A stretch of 32,991 bases of DNA from Clostridia bacterium (GCA_016293435.1 JAEDEG010000021.1:1-32991), one strand, 5' to 3'. Positions 7,820 through 16,495 are shown, counted from the first letter of the stretch. The notes: generated by a model not told the origin, from the letters alone. A program made the numbers and translations.

Positions 7820-8905
7820 TTATAGTTTTGTGGCATTTGAAGTAAGATATTTGTTAACCATCATGGCAACCTTGAAAATAATTGCCTGATCAAATATTCT
7901 CAAATCAAGTCCCGTTATTTTTTGTATTTTGTCAAGTCTGTATACAAGAGTATTTCTGTGTACATAGAGCTGTCTTGAGGTTTCGGAAACATTGAGATTG
8001 TTTTCGAAAAATTTTTGAATTGTAAATATAATTTCCTGATCGAGTTCATCGATAGAGCCTTTTTTGAATACCTCTGTAAGAAAAAGCTCGCAAAGTGTTG
8101 TGGGAAGCTGATAAATAAGTCTGCCTATACCGAGATCCTCATAACTGAGAATCTTTTTCTCTCCGTCAAAAACCTTTCCAACTTCGAGCGCAACTCTGGC
8201 TTCTTTATAAGATCGTGCAATTTCTTTGATATTTCCTACAACTGTGCCTATACCTACACTTGCCTGAGTCATAATTTCGGAATTGATATTATTGCAGATG
8301 CTCTTTGCAATATTCTGAAGCTCTGTAAGCGATAGGTCGGAATCAAGCTCCTTTACAAGGGCAATGTTATTTTCATCCACACTAACAATAAAATCCGTCT
8401 GCTTATTCGGAAACATATTTTCTATAAGTTCAAGCACCGAAAAATCTGTAACCTTTTCTGTTTGAACAAGAAAAACAACTCTGCGTGCTTCTATAGAAAT
8501 GTGAAGCTCTGCCGCTTTTGCCAAAACATCACCGGGAAGAATGTTGTCCAAAAGAAAATTCTTTATAAAGTTGAGACGGTCATGCTTGTCGTCATAAAGA
8601 GACTTAACGGAAGAAAAGCTTACCTGCAGGATATCCGCATAGTTTCTGGCAAGCGAATCGTCACCGTTTACAAAAATAATATAATCAATTTTTCCCATTG
8701 CTACAATCGGTTTGTATGTAAAACCGTTGTAGGTAAATGTGTCTATATTATCCTCAGTAAAGCTGAGAACACATTCAAGATCGGTATTGCTGATACAATT
8801 ATCGCTGGATGCAATAACAAAACCACTGTTTGTAATAAGACCAAGGTCTCTGTTCATTACATCCTTCATCTGATGAGTAATTTGCTGGAAATATCTAACA
8901 TTCAT
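7820..8905 (-). CDS. CdaR/PucR-type transcriptional regulator
   Basis: This 361-residue protein ends in the PucR/CdaR-type helix-turn-helix at about 298-352 (LNVSETSRQLYVHRNTLVYR). Residues about 130-250 resemble the degenerate GGDEF-like domain of CdaR regulators (ASVGIGTVVGNIKEIARSYK, then ARVALEVGK). The N-terminal 120 residues would be the sensor, of unknown ligand. No membrane segment is seen. GTG at 8914 is also in frame, but ATG 8905 has GGGGTG about six bases upstream. It is first in a run with ftsE, ftsX, an M23 hydrolase and a CtpA-like protease, and shares its promoter with them, so it may control that operon or itself. This is inference from position. Members elsewhere respond to sugar diacids, purines or amino acids. 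Confidence 0.82.
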   Translation of the reverse strand: MNVRYFQQITHQMKDVMNRDLGLITNSGFVIASSDNCISNTDLECVLSFTEDNIDTFTYNGFTYKPIVAMGKIDYIIFVNGDDSLARNYADILQVSFSSVKSLYDDKHDRLNFIKNFLLDNILPGDVLAKAAELHISIEARRVVFLVQTEKVTDFSVLELIENMFPNKQTDFIVSVDENNIALVKELDSDLSLTELQNIAKSICNNINSEIMTQASVGIGTVVGNIKEIARSYKEARVALEVGKVFDGEKKILSYEDLGIGRLIYQLPTTLCELFLTEVFKKGSIDELDQEIIFTIQKFFENNLNVSETSRQLYVHRNTLVYRLDKIQKITGLDLRIFDQAIIFKVAMMVNKYLTSNATKL

Positions 8906-8936
8906 AAACGACACCCCATTTTAAAGTATATACAAT

Positions 8937-8965
8937 ATTTTAATATTTTTTTTTTTATTTTTCAA
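8937..8965 (-). promoter_or_regulatory. Promoter of the regulator-ftsEX operon
   Basis: On the minus strand, TTGAAA (8960-8965) and TAAAAT (8937-8942) are 17 bases apart. The spacer is almost all A, with an 11-base A run that may bend the DNA. The start codon is about 30 bases downstream. No other promoter this good is visible before ftsE, so it probably serves the whole regulator-ftsE-ftsX-hydrolase-protease run. Confidence 0.6.
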
Positions 8966-9071
8966 GAACTCTTATTTATTTTGTAAGATTTGCACAATAC
9001 GACATTTTTTTTTATTATTTTTTCATTTAAAATAACAGATTTTTATTTAAAATCTACAAACTTTTTTTTAT

Positions 9072-9101
9072 TTGCATAAAATTTATCCATATTAATATAA
9101 T
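9072..9101 (+). promoter_or_regulatory. Promoter of bofA
   Basis: TTGCAT (9072-9077) and TATAAT (9096-9101) are separated by 18 bases, about 26 bases before the bofA start. This is a housekeeping-type promoter. I looked for sporulation-sigma motifs, and none fits as well. It is divergent from the regulator promoter at 8937-8965. Confidence 0.55.
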
Positions 9102-9127
9102 TAAATTACCAAAGGAAGGTGGACAAA

Positions 9128-9397
9128 TTGAACACATCTATATTTATTATATTTATAGGTTTTAGTCTCGGACTTCTTATAACACTTATAAGCGCCGGCT
9201 TTTTTTCTGCTCCGAAAAAATGCCTGCTAAAAATATTTTTAAACAGTTTGACCGGCATTTTGATTTTGTGTGCAATAAATATTTTTGCAAAGTCTGCCGA
9301 TATATACATAGATCTTAACCCTTTGACCGCAGTTTATGTGGGAATATTGGGATTTCCGGGCACTCTTTCCCTTATATTACTTAGCCTTATAATCTGA
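9128..9397 (+). CDS. bofA: Pro-sigma-K processing inhibitor BofA family protein (TTG start)
   Basis: BofA is a small integral membrane protein of the forespore outer membrane. In Bacillus it holds the SpoIVFB protease inactive until the mother cell should process pro-sigma-K. This product is about 89 residues with hydrophobic segments at about 4-24, 34-54 and 63-89. The C-terminal family signature is clear: LNPLTAVYVGILGFPGTLSL. The frame extends to a GTG at 9119, but that codon lies inside the AGGAAGGTGG ribosome binding site, so the TTG at 9128 is preferred. The gene implies that the organism, or its recent ancestor, makes endospores. Its last 11 bases overlap the 3' end of the opposite gene. 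Whether a SpoIVFB target exists cannot be judged here; many Clostridia keep BofA-like proteins without pro-sigma-K processing. Confidence 0.85.
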   Translation: MNTSIFIIFIGFSLGLLITLISAGFFSAPKKCLLKIFLNSLTGILILCAINIFAKSADIYIDLNPLTAVYVGILGFPGTLSLILLSLII

Positions 9398-10280
9398 CAT
9401 ATGATTTTTTCTTTTTTTCTGCCAATGCAAGGTATATAAAAAAAATAATATTGGCTATGGGTATAAAAAGCAAAATCGACAAAACGATCTTATTTATCTT
9501 TGTATGTAAATCTTTTATCCACACAAAGCTTATAAATATGAGAGATAATACAAGGTGAATAAGCCATACAGTCGAATACGTCATAAAATCTATTATGTGA
9601 CTGTCTTTGGGAAGCTTATCAAATGTGAATTTTTCTATTTTTACCTTTACCTTGAACAATCCATCAACATTTGATGCAGATATCTCTGCTTTGTTGCCGC
9701 TGTGTTTTTTTCCTTCTGTTGTGTTTACAACCTTTATTACCGAATTTTTTTCCCCGGGAGTATAAATATAAATATCAAGCTTATCTATATTTTTTTCAAA
9801 ACCGTTTGTAAAAAATCTGTGTGTAAAATAATAATCTTTTGAATTTACAAGCTTTACCACATCTTTTAAAACATAACTAAACTCATAATTTCTGGTAATT
9901 CCGGAGCTTTTGAGATAGGCAGAATAGGTGTAGACCGAACCGTTTCTGATAAGACTGTAGTGATTGTCAGGTCTCGACTTAATATCTTCTGTATAGCTGC
10001 ATTTTTTTCCATCTATCTTTACCCAAAGGGTTTGGAGAGAAGAAAATTTTTCTTTTCTTCCCTCATAGCATATAGTTTTAAAAAATCTGCTGAAATCTCC
10101 TTTTTTAAAGGTTACATTCCAGTTTTCCAAAACTGTGGCACTTCCGTCTTTGTTTATTTCTACAAATATATTTACAGAATTTATATTGTATTCTTTTTCT
10201 GATGCCGAAGCTGTTTGTACAAATAGAAGGAGTGTGAGCATCACAAAAAGCAAACAGAAAAAAATTAATGCTTTTTTCAT
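9387..10280 (-). CDS. DUF2207-like membrane protein
   Basis: This 297-residue protein has an N-terminal signal or membrane segment (about residues 4-24), an extracytoplasmic beta-rich domain of about 200 residues, and two membrane segments near the C-terminus (about 240-260 and 267-288) followed by a lysine-rich tail. The opening strands, with VFVEI-like segments, KDGSATVLENWNV and a later SRFFKT, match the pattern of DUF2207 membrane proteins, whose function is unknown. It is shorter than many members and lacks their glycine-rich tail. The ATG is 13 bases after the gyrA stop, so translation is probably coupled, with GGGGGTTGTG as a weak ribosome binding site. A TTG-started extension into gyrA is less likely, because this ATG begins a normal signal sequence. 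No terminator separates it from the opposing bofA. Confidence 0.72.
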   Translation of the reverse strand: MKKALIFFCLLFVMLTLLLFVQTASASEKEYNINSVNIFVEINKDGSATVLENWNVTFKKGDFSRFFKTICYEGRKEKFSSLQTLWVKIDGKKCSYTEDIKSRPDNHYSLIRNGSVYTYSAYLKSSGITRNYEFSYVLKDVVKLVNSKDYYFTHRFFTNGFEKNIDKLDIYIYTPGEKNSVIKVVNTTEGKKHSGNKAEISASNVDGLFKVKVKIEKFTFDKLPKDSHIIDFMTYSTVWLIHLVLSLIFISFVWIKDLHTKINKIVLSILLFIPIANIIFFIYLALAEKKKKSYVRL

Positions 10281-10293
10281 CACAACCCCCGTA

Positions 10294-12780
10294 CTATTCG
10301 TCAATTTCCTTTTCTTCTGTTTCTTCTTTTTCCGTAGCTGCAATTGCAACAACCTTTACATCATCGGCTATTTTCATAACTCTTACACCTTGAGTTACTC
10401 TGCCAAATTCACTAATTTCGTCGGTACTCATTCTAATGATTACACCGTCGGAGGTTATAGACATAAGGTCATCTCCGTCTTTAATAACTGCCATACCTGC
10501 AAGAAGACCGGTCTTTTCTGTAATATTGTAGCCCGTTACACCCTTTCCTGCTCTGTTCTGACATTTAAATTCTTTTATATCTGTTTTTTTGCCGTAGCCA
10601 TTTTCAGATACACAAAGAACCCTGCACTCATCATCACACACACTGCCGCCTATAACATAGTCATCGCCTTTAAGACGAATACCCGTTACACCGGTAGCAC
10701 CTCTTCCCATAGGACGTACATCCGACTGACTGAACTTAATACACATTCCGTTTTTGGTGGCAAGAATGATATTATGATTTTCTTCGGTTAGAGCAACCTT
10801 AATAAGCTCATCCCCTTCTCTGAGACCGATAGCAATAATACCTCCCTTACGGTTGGTGTCATATTCGTCAAGGCTTGTCTTTTTTACAAAGCCGTCTTTG
10901 GTTATCATGGTAAGGTACTTTTCTTTTTCAAACTCTGCAATCGGAATAGTTGCAGTTATTTTTTCATCCTTTTCGAGAGGAAGAATATTAACTATTGCAG
11001 TTCCCTTTGCCTGTCTGCCGGATTCAGGGATTCTATATCCCTTTATCTTATACATTCTGCCTTTGTTTGTAAAGAAAAGCAGATAATCGTGAGATGAAGC
11101 TGTGAAAATGTTTTCTACAAAATCCTCTTCCCTTGTTGAAAGACCGGATATTCCTCTGCCGCCCCTGTGCTGAACCTTATAGGTGTCGGCAGGAATTCTC
11201 TTTATATATCCGTAGTGAGTCATCGTTATAACACACTGCTCCTCTTCGATGAGATCTTCATCATCTATAAAGTCTATTGCAGGCTCAAGCAATGTGAGTC
11301 TTTCGTCACCATATTTATCTCTTATTTCTATAAGCTCTGTTTTTATTTGTTCCATAAGCTTATCACGGTCAGAAAGAAGTGCTCTGTATTCTTCACATTT
11401 TGAACGAAGCTCGTTATATTCGTTTTCTATCTTTTCTCCGTTCAGCTTTTGCAGCTGTCCAAGTCTCATATCAAGAACGCTCTGCGCCTGAATTTCACTC
11501 ATGCCAAAGTGCTCCATAAGTTTTTCTTTGGCATCATCGTAAGAATTTCTTATGATATTTATTATTTCATCAATATTTGCAAGAGCAATTCTCAAGCCTT
11601 CCAATATATGCATTCTGGCTTCGGCTTTTTCAAGATCATATCTTGTACGTCTGGTAACAATTTCTTCTTGAAATTTGATAAATTGATCCAAAATTTCTTT
11701 AAGACCCATAATTTTGGGCTTACCGTCTTTTATTGCAAGCATATTGATTGAAAAACTGTCTTGAAGTCTGGTATATTTAAAAAGCTGATTTAAAACAACC
11801 TGAGGATTTGCATCTCTTTTAAGAAAAATCTCAAGTCTTATGCCAACACGGTCGGAGGAATGGTCATCAATATCCGAAAGACCTTCTATTCTCTTTTCTT
11901 TTACCATATCTGCTATGGATTCTACCAGCATTTTTTTGTTTACTTGATAGGGAAGCTCTGTTACAATAATTGAAGATGTTCCGTCTTTTCTTTCTTCAAT
12001 TTCTGTTTTTGCTCTGATTATGATTTTTCCTTTACCTGTACTATAAGCACTTCTTATTCCTGATTTACCCATGATTGACGCTTTTGTGGGAAAGTCGGGA
12101 CCTTTTATATATTCCATAAGCTCTTCGACTGTAATTTCAGGGTCTTCTATCTGTGCTATAACACCGTTTAGCACCTCTGTGAGGTTGTGGGGAGGAATGT
12201 TTGTTGCCATACCTACAGCAATACCGGAGCTTCCGTTTACCAAAAGAGTGGGTATTCTTGTGGGAAGTACAACAGGTTCTTTTCTTTTTTCGTCAAAGTT
12301 GGGAGCAAAATCTACGGTATTTTTTTCTATATTTTCCAGCATAACGTTGGAGAGCTTGCTCATTCTTGCTTCTGTATAACGGTATGCAGCCGGGGGATCA
12401 CCGTCTACCGATCCAAAGTTACCATGACCGTCGATTAGAGGATATCTCATAGAAAAATCCTGGGCAAGTCTTACCATGGCATCATATACCGATGCGTCAC
12501 CGTGGGGATGGTATCTACCTATAACATTACCAACGGTTGTAGCAGATTTGAAGAAAGGCTTGTCTACAGTAAGATGCTCTTCATACATTGAATAAAGTAT
12601 TCTTCTGTGAACAGGCTTGAGACCGTCTCTTACATCAGGAAGAGCACGAGACACAATTACGCTCATTGCATAGTCGATGAACGCTTCTCTCATTCTTTGT
12701 TCTATATCAATATCTACTATTGTCTGAGTATCAAAGTATTCTTCAAAATGAGAATCTTCGTACTTCTTGTTTTTCGCCAT
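10294..12780 (-). CDS. gyrA: DNA gyrase subunit A
   Basis: GyrA cuts and rejoins DNA in the A2B2 gyrase that introduces negative supercoils. The 828-residue length fits. The active-site tyrosine is Y135 in AAYRYTEARM. The quinolone-determining region reads HPHGDASVYD at 91-100, so the position equivalent to E. coli Ser83 is Ala96 and Asp87 is Asp100. The C-terminal beta-pinwheel is present, and its GyrA box reads QHRGGRG, close to the canonical QRRGGKG, which separates it from ParC. The ribosome binding site AGGAAGG lies before the ATG. It follows gyrB in the same direction, but the 156-base gap contains three palindromes instead of the short spacer common in gyrBA operons. The DUF2207 gene is immediately downstream. 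Confidence 0.98.
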   Translation of the reverse strand: MAKNKKYEDSHFEEYFDTQTIVDIDIEQRMREAFIDYAMSVIVSRALPDVRDGLKPVHRRILYSMYEEHLTVDKPFFKSATTVGNVIGRYHPHGDASVYDAMVRLAQDFSMRYPLIDGHGNFGSVDGDPPAAYRYTEARMSKLSNVMLENIEKNTVDFAPNFDEKRKEPVVLPTRIPTLLVNGSSGIAVGMATNIPPHNLTEVLNGVIAQIEDPEITVEELMEYIKGPDFPTKASIMGKSGIRSAYSTGKGKIIIRAKTEIEERKDGTSSIIVTELPYQVNKKMLVESIADMVKEKRIEGLSDIDDHSSDRVGIRLEIFLKRDANPQVVLNQLFKYTRLQDSFSINMLAIKDGKPKIMGLKEILDQFIKFQEEIVTRRTRYDLEKAEARMHILEGLRIALANIDEIINIIRNSYDDAKEKLMEHFGMSEIQAQSVLDMRLGQLQKLNGEKIENEYNELRSKCEEYRALLSDRDKLMEQIKTELIEIRDKYGDERLTLLEPAIDFIDDEDLIEEEQCVITMTHYGYIKRIPADTYKVQHRGGRGISGLSTREEDFVENIFTASSHDYLLFFTNKGRMYKIKGYRIPESGRQAKGTAIVNILPLEKDEKITATIPIAEFEKEKYLTMITKDGFVKKTSLDEYDTNRKGGIIAIGLREGDELIKVALTEENHNIILATKNGMCIKFSQSDVRPMGRGATGVTGIRLKGDDYVIGGSVCDDECRVLCVSENGYGKKTDIKEFKCQNRAGKGVTGYNITEKTGLLAGMAVIKDGDDLMSITSDGVIIRMSTDEISEFGRVTQGVRVMKIADDVKVVAIAATEKEETEEKEIDE

Positions 12781-12785
12781 TTATT

Positions 12786-12918
12786 TCATTTCCTTCCTGT
12801 AATGAAATTTTCAATAAGCGGCAATGCCGCGTCATTCAACGTTTTCAGTGGGAGATTGAACTCCCACTGAAAAAATTAAATGTCACCCGCCGCCTATAGA
12901 GGCGGGGGACAACTTAAT
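12786..12918. repeat. Cluster of three palindromes between gyrB and gyrA
   Basis: Three hairpins fill this gap. The first is GCGGCAATGCCGC at 12818-12830, framed by AATGA/TCATT. The second is a perfect 13-base stem, TTTTCAGTGGGAG (12842-12854) with CTCCCACTGAAAA (12861-12873), and a six-base loop. The third is a long imperfect stem at about 12875-12918 with core CCGCCT-atag-AGGCGG and outer GTC/GAC and ATTAA/TTAAT pairs. None has the T tract of a terminator. The GC-rich third stem recalls the subterminal hairpins of IS200/IS605 elements, so a small non-autonomous element or REP-like repeat is my preferred reading, from memory of such ends only. No transposase is present. Confidence 0.5.
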
Positions 12919-12936
12919 TTAGTTATATTTCAAAAA

Positions 12937-14874
12937 TTAAACATCAAGATTGGTTACATACTGTGCATTTTCTTCTATAAACACTCTTCGGGGTTCCACT
13001 TCATCACCCATAAGTATGCTAAATATTTGATCTGCCTTTTCGGCATCGTCCATAGTTACTTTGAGGAGTATTCTGTTTTTGGGATCCATTGTGGTTTCCC
13101 AAAGCTCTTCAGGATTCATCTCACCAAGACCTTTGTAACGGCTTATTTCTATCTTTGCGTTTGAATCTCCGTCTTTTAAGCTTTCACTTATGCGGTCTCT
13201 TTCTTCATCACTGAATGCAACCTCATTCTTTTTTCCTCTCGATAGCTTATAGAGAGGAGGTTTTGCAAGATAAATATGACCTGCCTCAACAAGAGGACGC
13301 ATAAATCTGAAGAAAAATGTTAAAAGCAGAGTTTGAATATGTGCACCGTCAACATCGGCATCCGCCATTATTATAATTTTGTCGTATCTGAGCTTTTCTA
13401 TATTAAATTCTGAACCTATTCCCGTACCAAGTGCCTGAATAACAGGGGTCAGCTTATCGTTGCCGTATACCTTTTCCGCTCTTGCCTTTTCTACATTGAG
13501 CATTTTACCCCAAAGGGGAAGAATAGCCTGATATTTGCTGTCTCGTCCGTTTTTTGCACTGCCACCTGCCGAATCTCCCTCGACTATGTATATTTCTGTC
13601 TTTGAGGGGTCTTTTACTATACAGTCGGTGAGCTTGCCGGGCAGGGAGCTCGAGCCGAGAGGAGTTTTTCTGTTGGCTTCTCTTGCCTTGCGGGCGGCAA
13701 TTCTTGCTCTTGATGCCATGAGAGCCTTTTCTATTATAGCCTTACCGATTTGAGGATTTTCTTCAAGAAAATCGGTAAGCTTTTCTTTTACCATGTTGTC
13801 TACAAGACCTCTGATTTCGGAATTACCGAGCTTTGTCTTGGTCTGACCTTCAAACTGAGGCTCTTCAAGCTTTACAGAAATTACGGCAATAAGACCTTCT
13901 CTTGCATCTTCACCGGTAAGCTCTTCGTCATCTTTCATTAGCTTATATTTTTTTGCATAGTCTACAAGCACCTTGGTAAGAGCAGTTTTAAAGCCTGTTT
14001 CATGAGTACCTCCCTCTGTGGTGGCAATATTGTTGGCAAAGGATTCTATAACTTCATCATAACCGGTATACCATGTGAGAGCAACCTCTGCAAAAGAACC
14101 GTTTTTCTCTCCGCTTACATATATTATCTCATCATGAATAGTTTCAATGGTATTTTTTCTTGATTTTTTTTCGTTAAAAAGATAGGAAACGAAGTTTTTT
14201 ATACCGCCGTCGTAGTGAAGAGTTTCAGATACTACTTCTTCTCCTCTTTTGTCGGCAAAGTTTATCTTTATACCGCCGTTTAAAAATGCCTGTTCTCTGA
14301 GCCTTTTGAGAAGTGTATTATATTCATAAACAGTTTCTTCAAAAATATTTCCGTCTGCCCAAAAGGTTACCTCGGTGCCTGTTTTGTCGGTGTTTCCTAT
14401 AATTTCTACCTCTCCCTGAGGCACACCTTTTTCGTATTTTCGGTAATGAATTTTTTTACCGTCCCACACCTTTACTTCAAGCTTTGTAGAAAGTGCATTG
14501 ACAACCGACGCACCAACACCGTGAAGTCCGCCTGATACCTTATATCCTCCTCCGCCGAATTTACCTCCGGCATGAAGAACTGTAAAAATAACATCAAGAG
14601 TTGATATTCCCATTTTTGGATGGATACCTGTGGGCATACCTCTGCCGTTATCTCTTACGGTAACTGAATTATCTTTGTTTAAGCTTATATCAATTTGTGT
14701 ACAGTATCCCGCCAGTGCCTCATCTATACTGTTATCCACAATTTCGTATACAAGATGATGCAAACCTCTGATAGATGTGGAGCCGATATACATGCCGGGT
14801 CTTTTTCTGACAGCTTCCAAACCTTCCAGAACCTGAATTTGACTTTCATCATAATTCGTATTTACTTCTGTCAT
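12937..14874 (-). CDS. gyrB: DNA gyrase subunit B
   Basis: GyrB is the ATPase half of gyrase. The 645-residue product has the GHKL ATP-binding motifs (NSIDEALAG, RDNGRGMPTGIHP, GLHGVGASVVNALS) in its first 130 residues. In the TOPRIM part it has EGDSAGGSAKNGRD and the metal-binding DADVDGAHI. It lacks the roughly 165-residue C-terminal insert of the E. coli protein, as expected for a Firmicute. The start chosen is the ATG at 14874, eight bases after AAAGGA. An ATG six codons further upstream spans that ribosome binding site and is unlikely. The remB stop codon ends one base before this ATG, so translation is probably coupled. The gyrB-gyrA gap carries the palindrome cluster. Confidence 0.98.
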   Translation of the reverse strand: MTEVNTNYDESQIQVLEGLEAVRKRPGMYIGSTSIRGLHHLVYEIVDNSIDEALAGYCTQIDISLNKDNSVTVRDNGRGMPTGIHPKMGISTLDVIFTVLHAGGKFGGGGYKVSGGLHGVGASVVNALSTKLEVKVWDGKKIHYRKYEKGVPQGEVEIIGNTDKTGTEVTFWADGNIFEETVYEYNTLLKRLREQAFLNGGIKINFADKRGEEVVSETLHYDGGIKNFVSYLFNEKKSRKNTIETIHDEIIYVSGEKNGSFAEVALTWYTGYDEVIESFANNIATTEGGTHETGFKTALTKVLVDYAKKYKLMKDDEELTGEDAREGLIAVISVKLEEPQFEGQTKTKLGNSEIRGLVDNMVKEKLTDFLEENPQIGKAIIEKALMASRARIAARKAREANRKTPLGSSSLPGKLTDCIVKDPSKTEIYIVEGDSAGGSAKNGRDSKYQAILPLWGKMLNVEKARAEKVYGNDKLTPVIQALGTGIGSEFNIEKLRYDKIIIMADADVDGAHIQTLLLTFFFRFMRPLVEAGHIYLAKPPLYKLSRGKKNEVAFSDEERDRISESLKDGDSNAKIEISRYKGLGEMNPEELWETTMDPKNRILLKVTMDDAEKADQIFSILMGDEVEPRRVFIEENAQYVTNLDV

Positions 14875-14875
14875 T

Positions 14876-15157
14876 TTATTTATCCTTTCCATATAAATTT
14901 ACATCTAATATATTTGCTCTTTTACTTAGTGTTTGGGAAGAAATGGGAGAAACATACACCTTTTCTTTTCCCCTTTCCTTTACCAAAATAAAGGATCTGG
15001 GCAAATCCTCCTCACTCACATTTATAACTTGGTTTTTCTTAGTTGCATTATTAAGATATTCTCTTGTAATTTTTGATGTGGAGGTATTGTCCAAGTCAAA
15101 AATTCCAACTATATATTTTTTGTTGACGGATATATCCGCACCAAGATGAAGATACAT
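14876..15157 (-). CDS. remB: RemB/YaaB-like small regulator (DUF370)
   Basis: This 93-residue protein begins MYLHLGADISVNKKYIVGIF, matching the start of Bacillus subtilis RemB (YaaB), which sits at the same place between recF and gyrB. RemA/RemB family proteins are linked to activation of biofilm matrix genes in Bacillus; the role of RemB alone is less clear. The whole protein is one small domain without a membrane segment. The tail after about residue 80 is lysine-rich. The ATG has GAGAGG upstream, and the gene is 12 bases after recF and one base before gyrB, inside the origin operon. In this organism its function is inferred only from synteny and family. Confidence 0.9.
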   Translation of the reverse strand: MYLHLGADISVNKKYIVGIFDLDNTSTSKITREYLNNATKKNQVINVSEEDLPRSFILVKERGKEKVYVSPISSQTLSKRANILDVNLYGKDK

Positions 15158-15169
15158 AAAAAACCTCTC

Positions 15170-16243
15170 TTATTCTTTTATGACCCTGCCGTTTTCTACT
15201 TTAAAAAATGAGCAGTCATCGTCAAAATAGTTTTCTTTATCTGTGCATGTAATTATAATTTGTCTTTTTCTTATCTGAGTGAGAAAAAATTTTCTTCTTT
15301 CTTCATCAAGCTCACTTAATATATCATCAAGCAATAATATAGGCTCTTCCCCTGTTTTTTCTTTAATTATTTCACATTCGGATAGTTTAAGCTTCAAAAC
15401 ACACGTTCTCATTTGCCCTTGAGATCCATATTTTTTTATATTTATGTCATTCATAAATATTTCAAAATCATCTCTGTGAGGTCCCGTCATGGTTATTCCT
15501 TTTTCCATATCTCTTTCTCTTGATGATATGAGCTGATTTAAAAAATTTTCTTTATCTTCAAAATTCCCCTTTATGCTCGGAATATAATAAAGCTTTATAT
15601 TTTCGGTTATTTTATTATCATTATTTATCAGATTAACCGTGCTGTTTATTTTTTCAATGGCACTGCTTCTCATTTTGCATATTTCGCTACCTATAGTAGA
15701 AAGCTGATTATCCCATATGTCGAGTGTGGAAAGAAAGGAAGAATTCTTTTTCTTTAATATATTGTTTCTTTGCTTGAGCACTCTGTAATAATTGATAAGG
15801 TTTTTAAAATATACGGGTTTTATCTGACTAATGAAGGAATCTATAAAATGTCTCCTAATTCCCGGACCATCCTTTATGAGATTAAGATAATCGGGAGTAA
15901 ATATTACCATGCTGTATTCTCCCACAAGCTCAGACAGTCTGTCTATCAAAACTCCGTTTAATCTTATGCTTTTTTTATCTGATACAAATATCATTGCACT
16001 GCCGGGTGAATTTTTTTTTTCAAATTCTGCCTCTATTTTTGTCCAGCTTTCATCAAAATTTATAATTTCTTTTTCTTTAAAGCACCTATATGATTTTCCG
16101 CTCTGAAAATAATATATAGCTTCTATGATATTTGTTTTTCCCTGACCGTTTAAGCCGTAAATTACGTTTTTATTTTTATTAAATTCTATTTCCTGGTATT
16201 TATAGTTTCTGAAATTGGTAAGCTTCAATTTTTTTATAAACAT
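15170..16243 (-). CDS. recF: DNA replication and repair protein RecF
   Basis: RecF is an SMC-like ATPase that, with RecO and RecR, loads RecA at gapped DNA and stalled forks. The 357-residue length is normal. Walker A is at about 28-37 (YGLNGQGKTN) near the N-terminus. The C-terminal end holds the Walker B/D-loop region EEPILLLDDILSELDEERR. In between is a compact arm, not a long coiled coil. Its ATG overlaps the yaaA stop as TAATG, so the two are translationally coupled. The remB gene follows by 12 bases. Confidence 0.96.
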   Translation of the reverse strand: MFIKKLKLTNFRNYKYQEIEFNKNKNVIYGLNGQGKTNIIEAIYYFQSGKSYRCFKEKEIINFDESWTKIEAEFEKKNSPGSAMIFVSDKKSIRLNGVLIDRLSELVGEYSMVIFTPDYLNLIKDGPGIRRHFIDSFISQIKPVYFKNLINYYRVLKQRNNILKKKNSSFLSTLDIWDNQLSTIGSEICKMRSSAIEKINSTVNLINNDNKITENIKLYYIPSIKGNFEDKENFLNQLISSRERDMEKGITMTGPHRDDFEIFMNDINIKKYGSQGQMRTCVLKLKLSECEIIKEKTGEEPILLLDDILSELDEERRKFFLTQIRKRQIIITCTDKENYFDDDCSFFKVENGRVIKE

Positions 16244-16461
16244 TATACTACCTTTAATTCAAACTTTTCTTCTCCCAAATCAATAAAAGCTGTGTCTCCG
16301 GGATACATTTTTCTTCCTCTTCTGTCTTCAGGTTCACCGTTTACCTTAACCATACCAAGCTTTACCATTTCTTTAGCTTCGGCTCCGTCAAAGGAAATAC
16401 CCGCAAACTTTATGAGCTGGTCTAACTTAATAAAAGGAGTATTTATTTTTATTTCTGTCAT
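16243..16461 (-). CDS. yaaA: S4-domain RNA-binding protein YaaA
   Basis: This 72-residue protein is a single S4 RNA-binding domain: FIKLDQLIKFAGISFDGAEA followed by VKLGMVKVNGEPEDRRGRKM. It occupies the usual place between dnaN and recF in Firmicutes. A ribosome-related role has been suggested for the Bacillus protein, but the substrate is not certain. The ATG follows AAAGGAGCGG. The stop overlaps the recF start by one base. It lies 34 bases after dnaN. Confidence 0.93.
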   Translation of the reverse strand: MTEIKINTPFIKLDQLIKFAGISFDGAEAKEMVKLGMVKVNGEPEDRRGRKMYPGDTAFIDLGEEKFELKVV

Positions 16462-16495
16462 TTATACCGCTCCTTTCAGCAGGAAAAATGAAAAA

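Noticed and set aside
10135..10791. Plus-strand ORF of 218 codons rich in Phe, Tyr and Cys
   Set aside because: It runs antisense across the DUF2207 and gyrA genes, both well supported, and has no ribosome binding site.
12842..12873. Rho-independent terminator after gyrB
   Set aside because: The stem is perfect, but neither side has a T tract, and gyrA downstream has no obvious promoter of its own.
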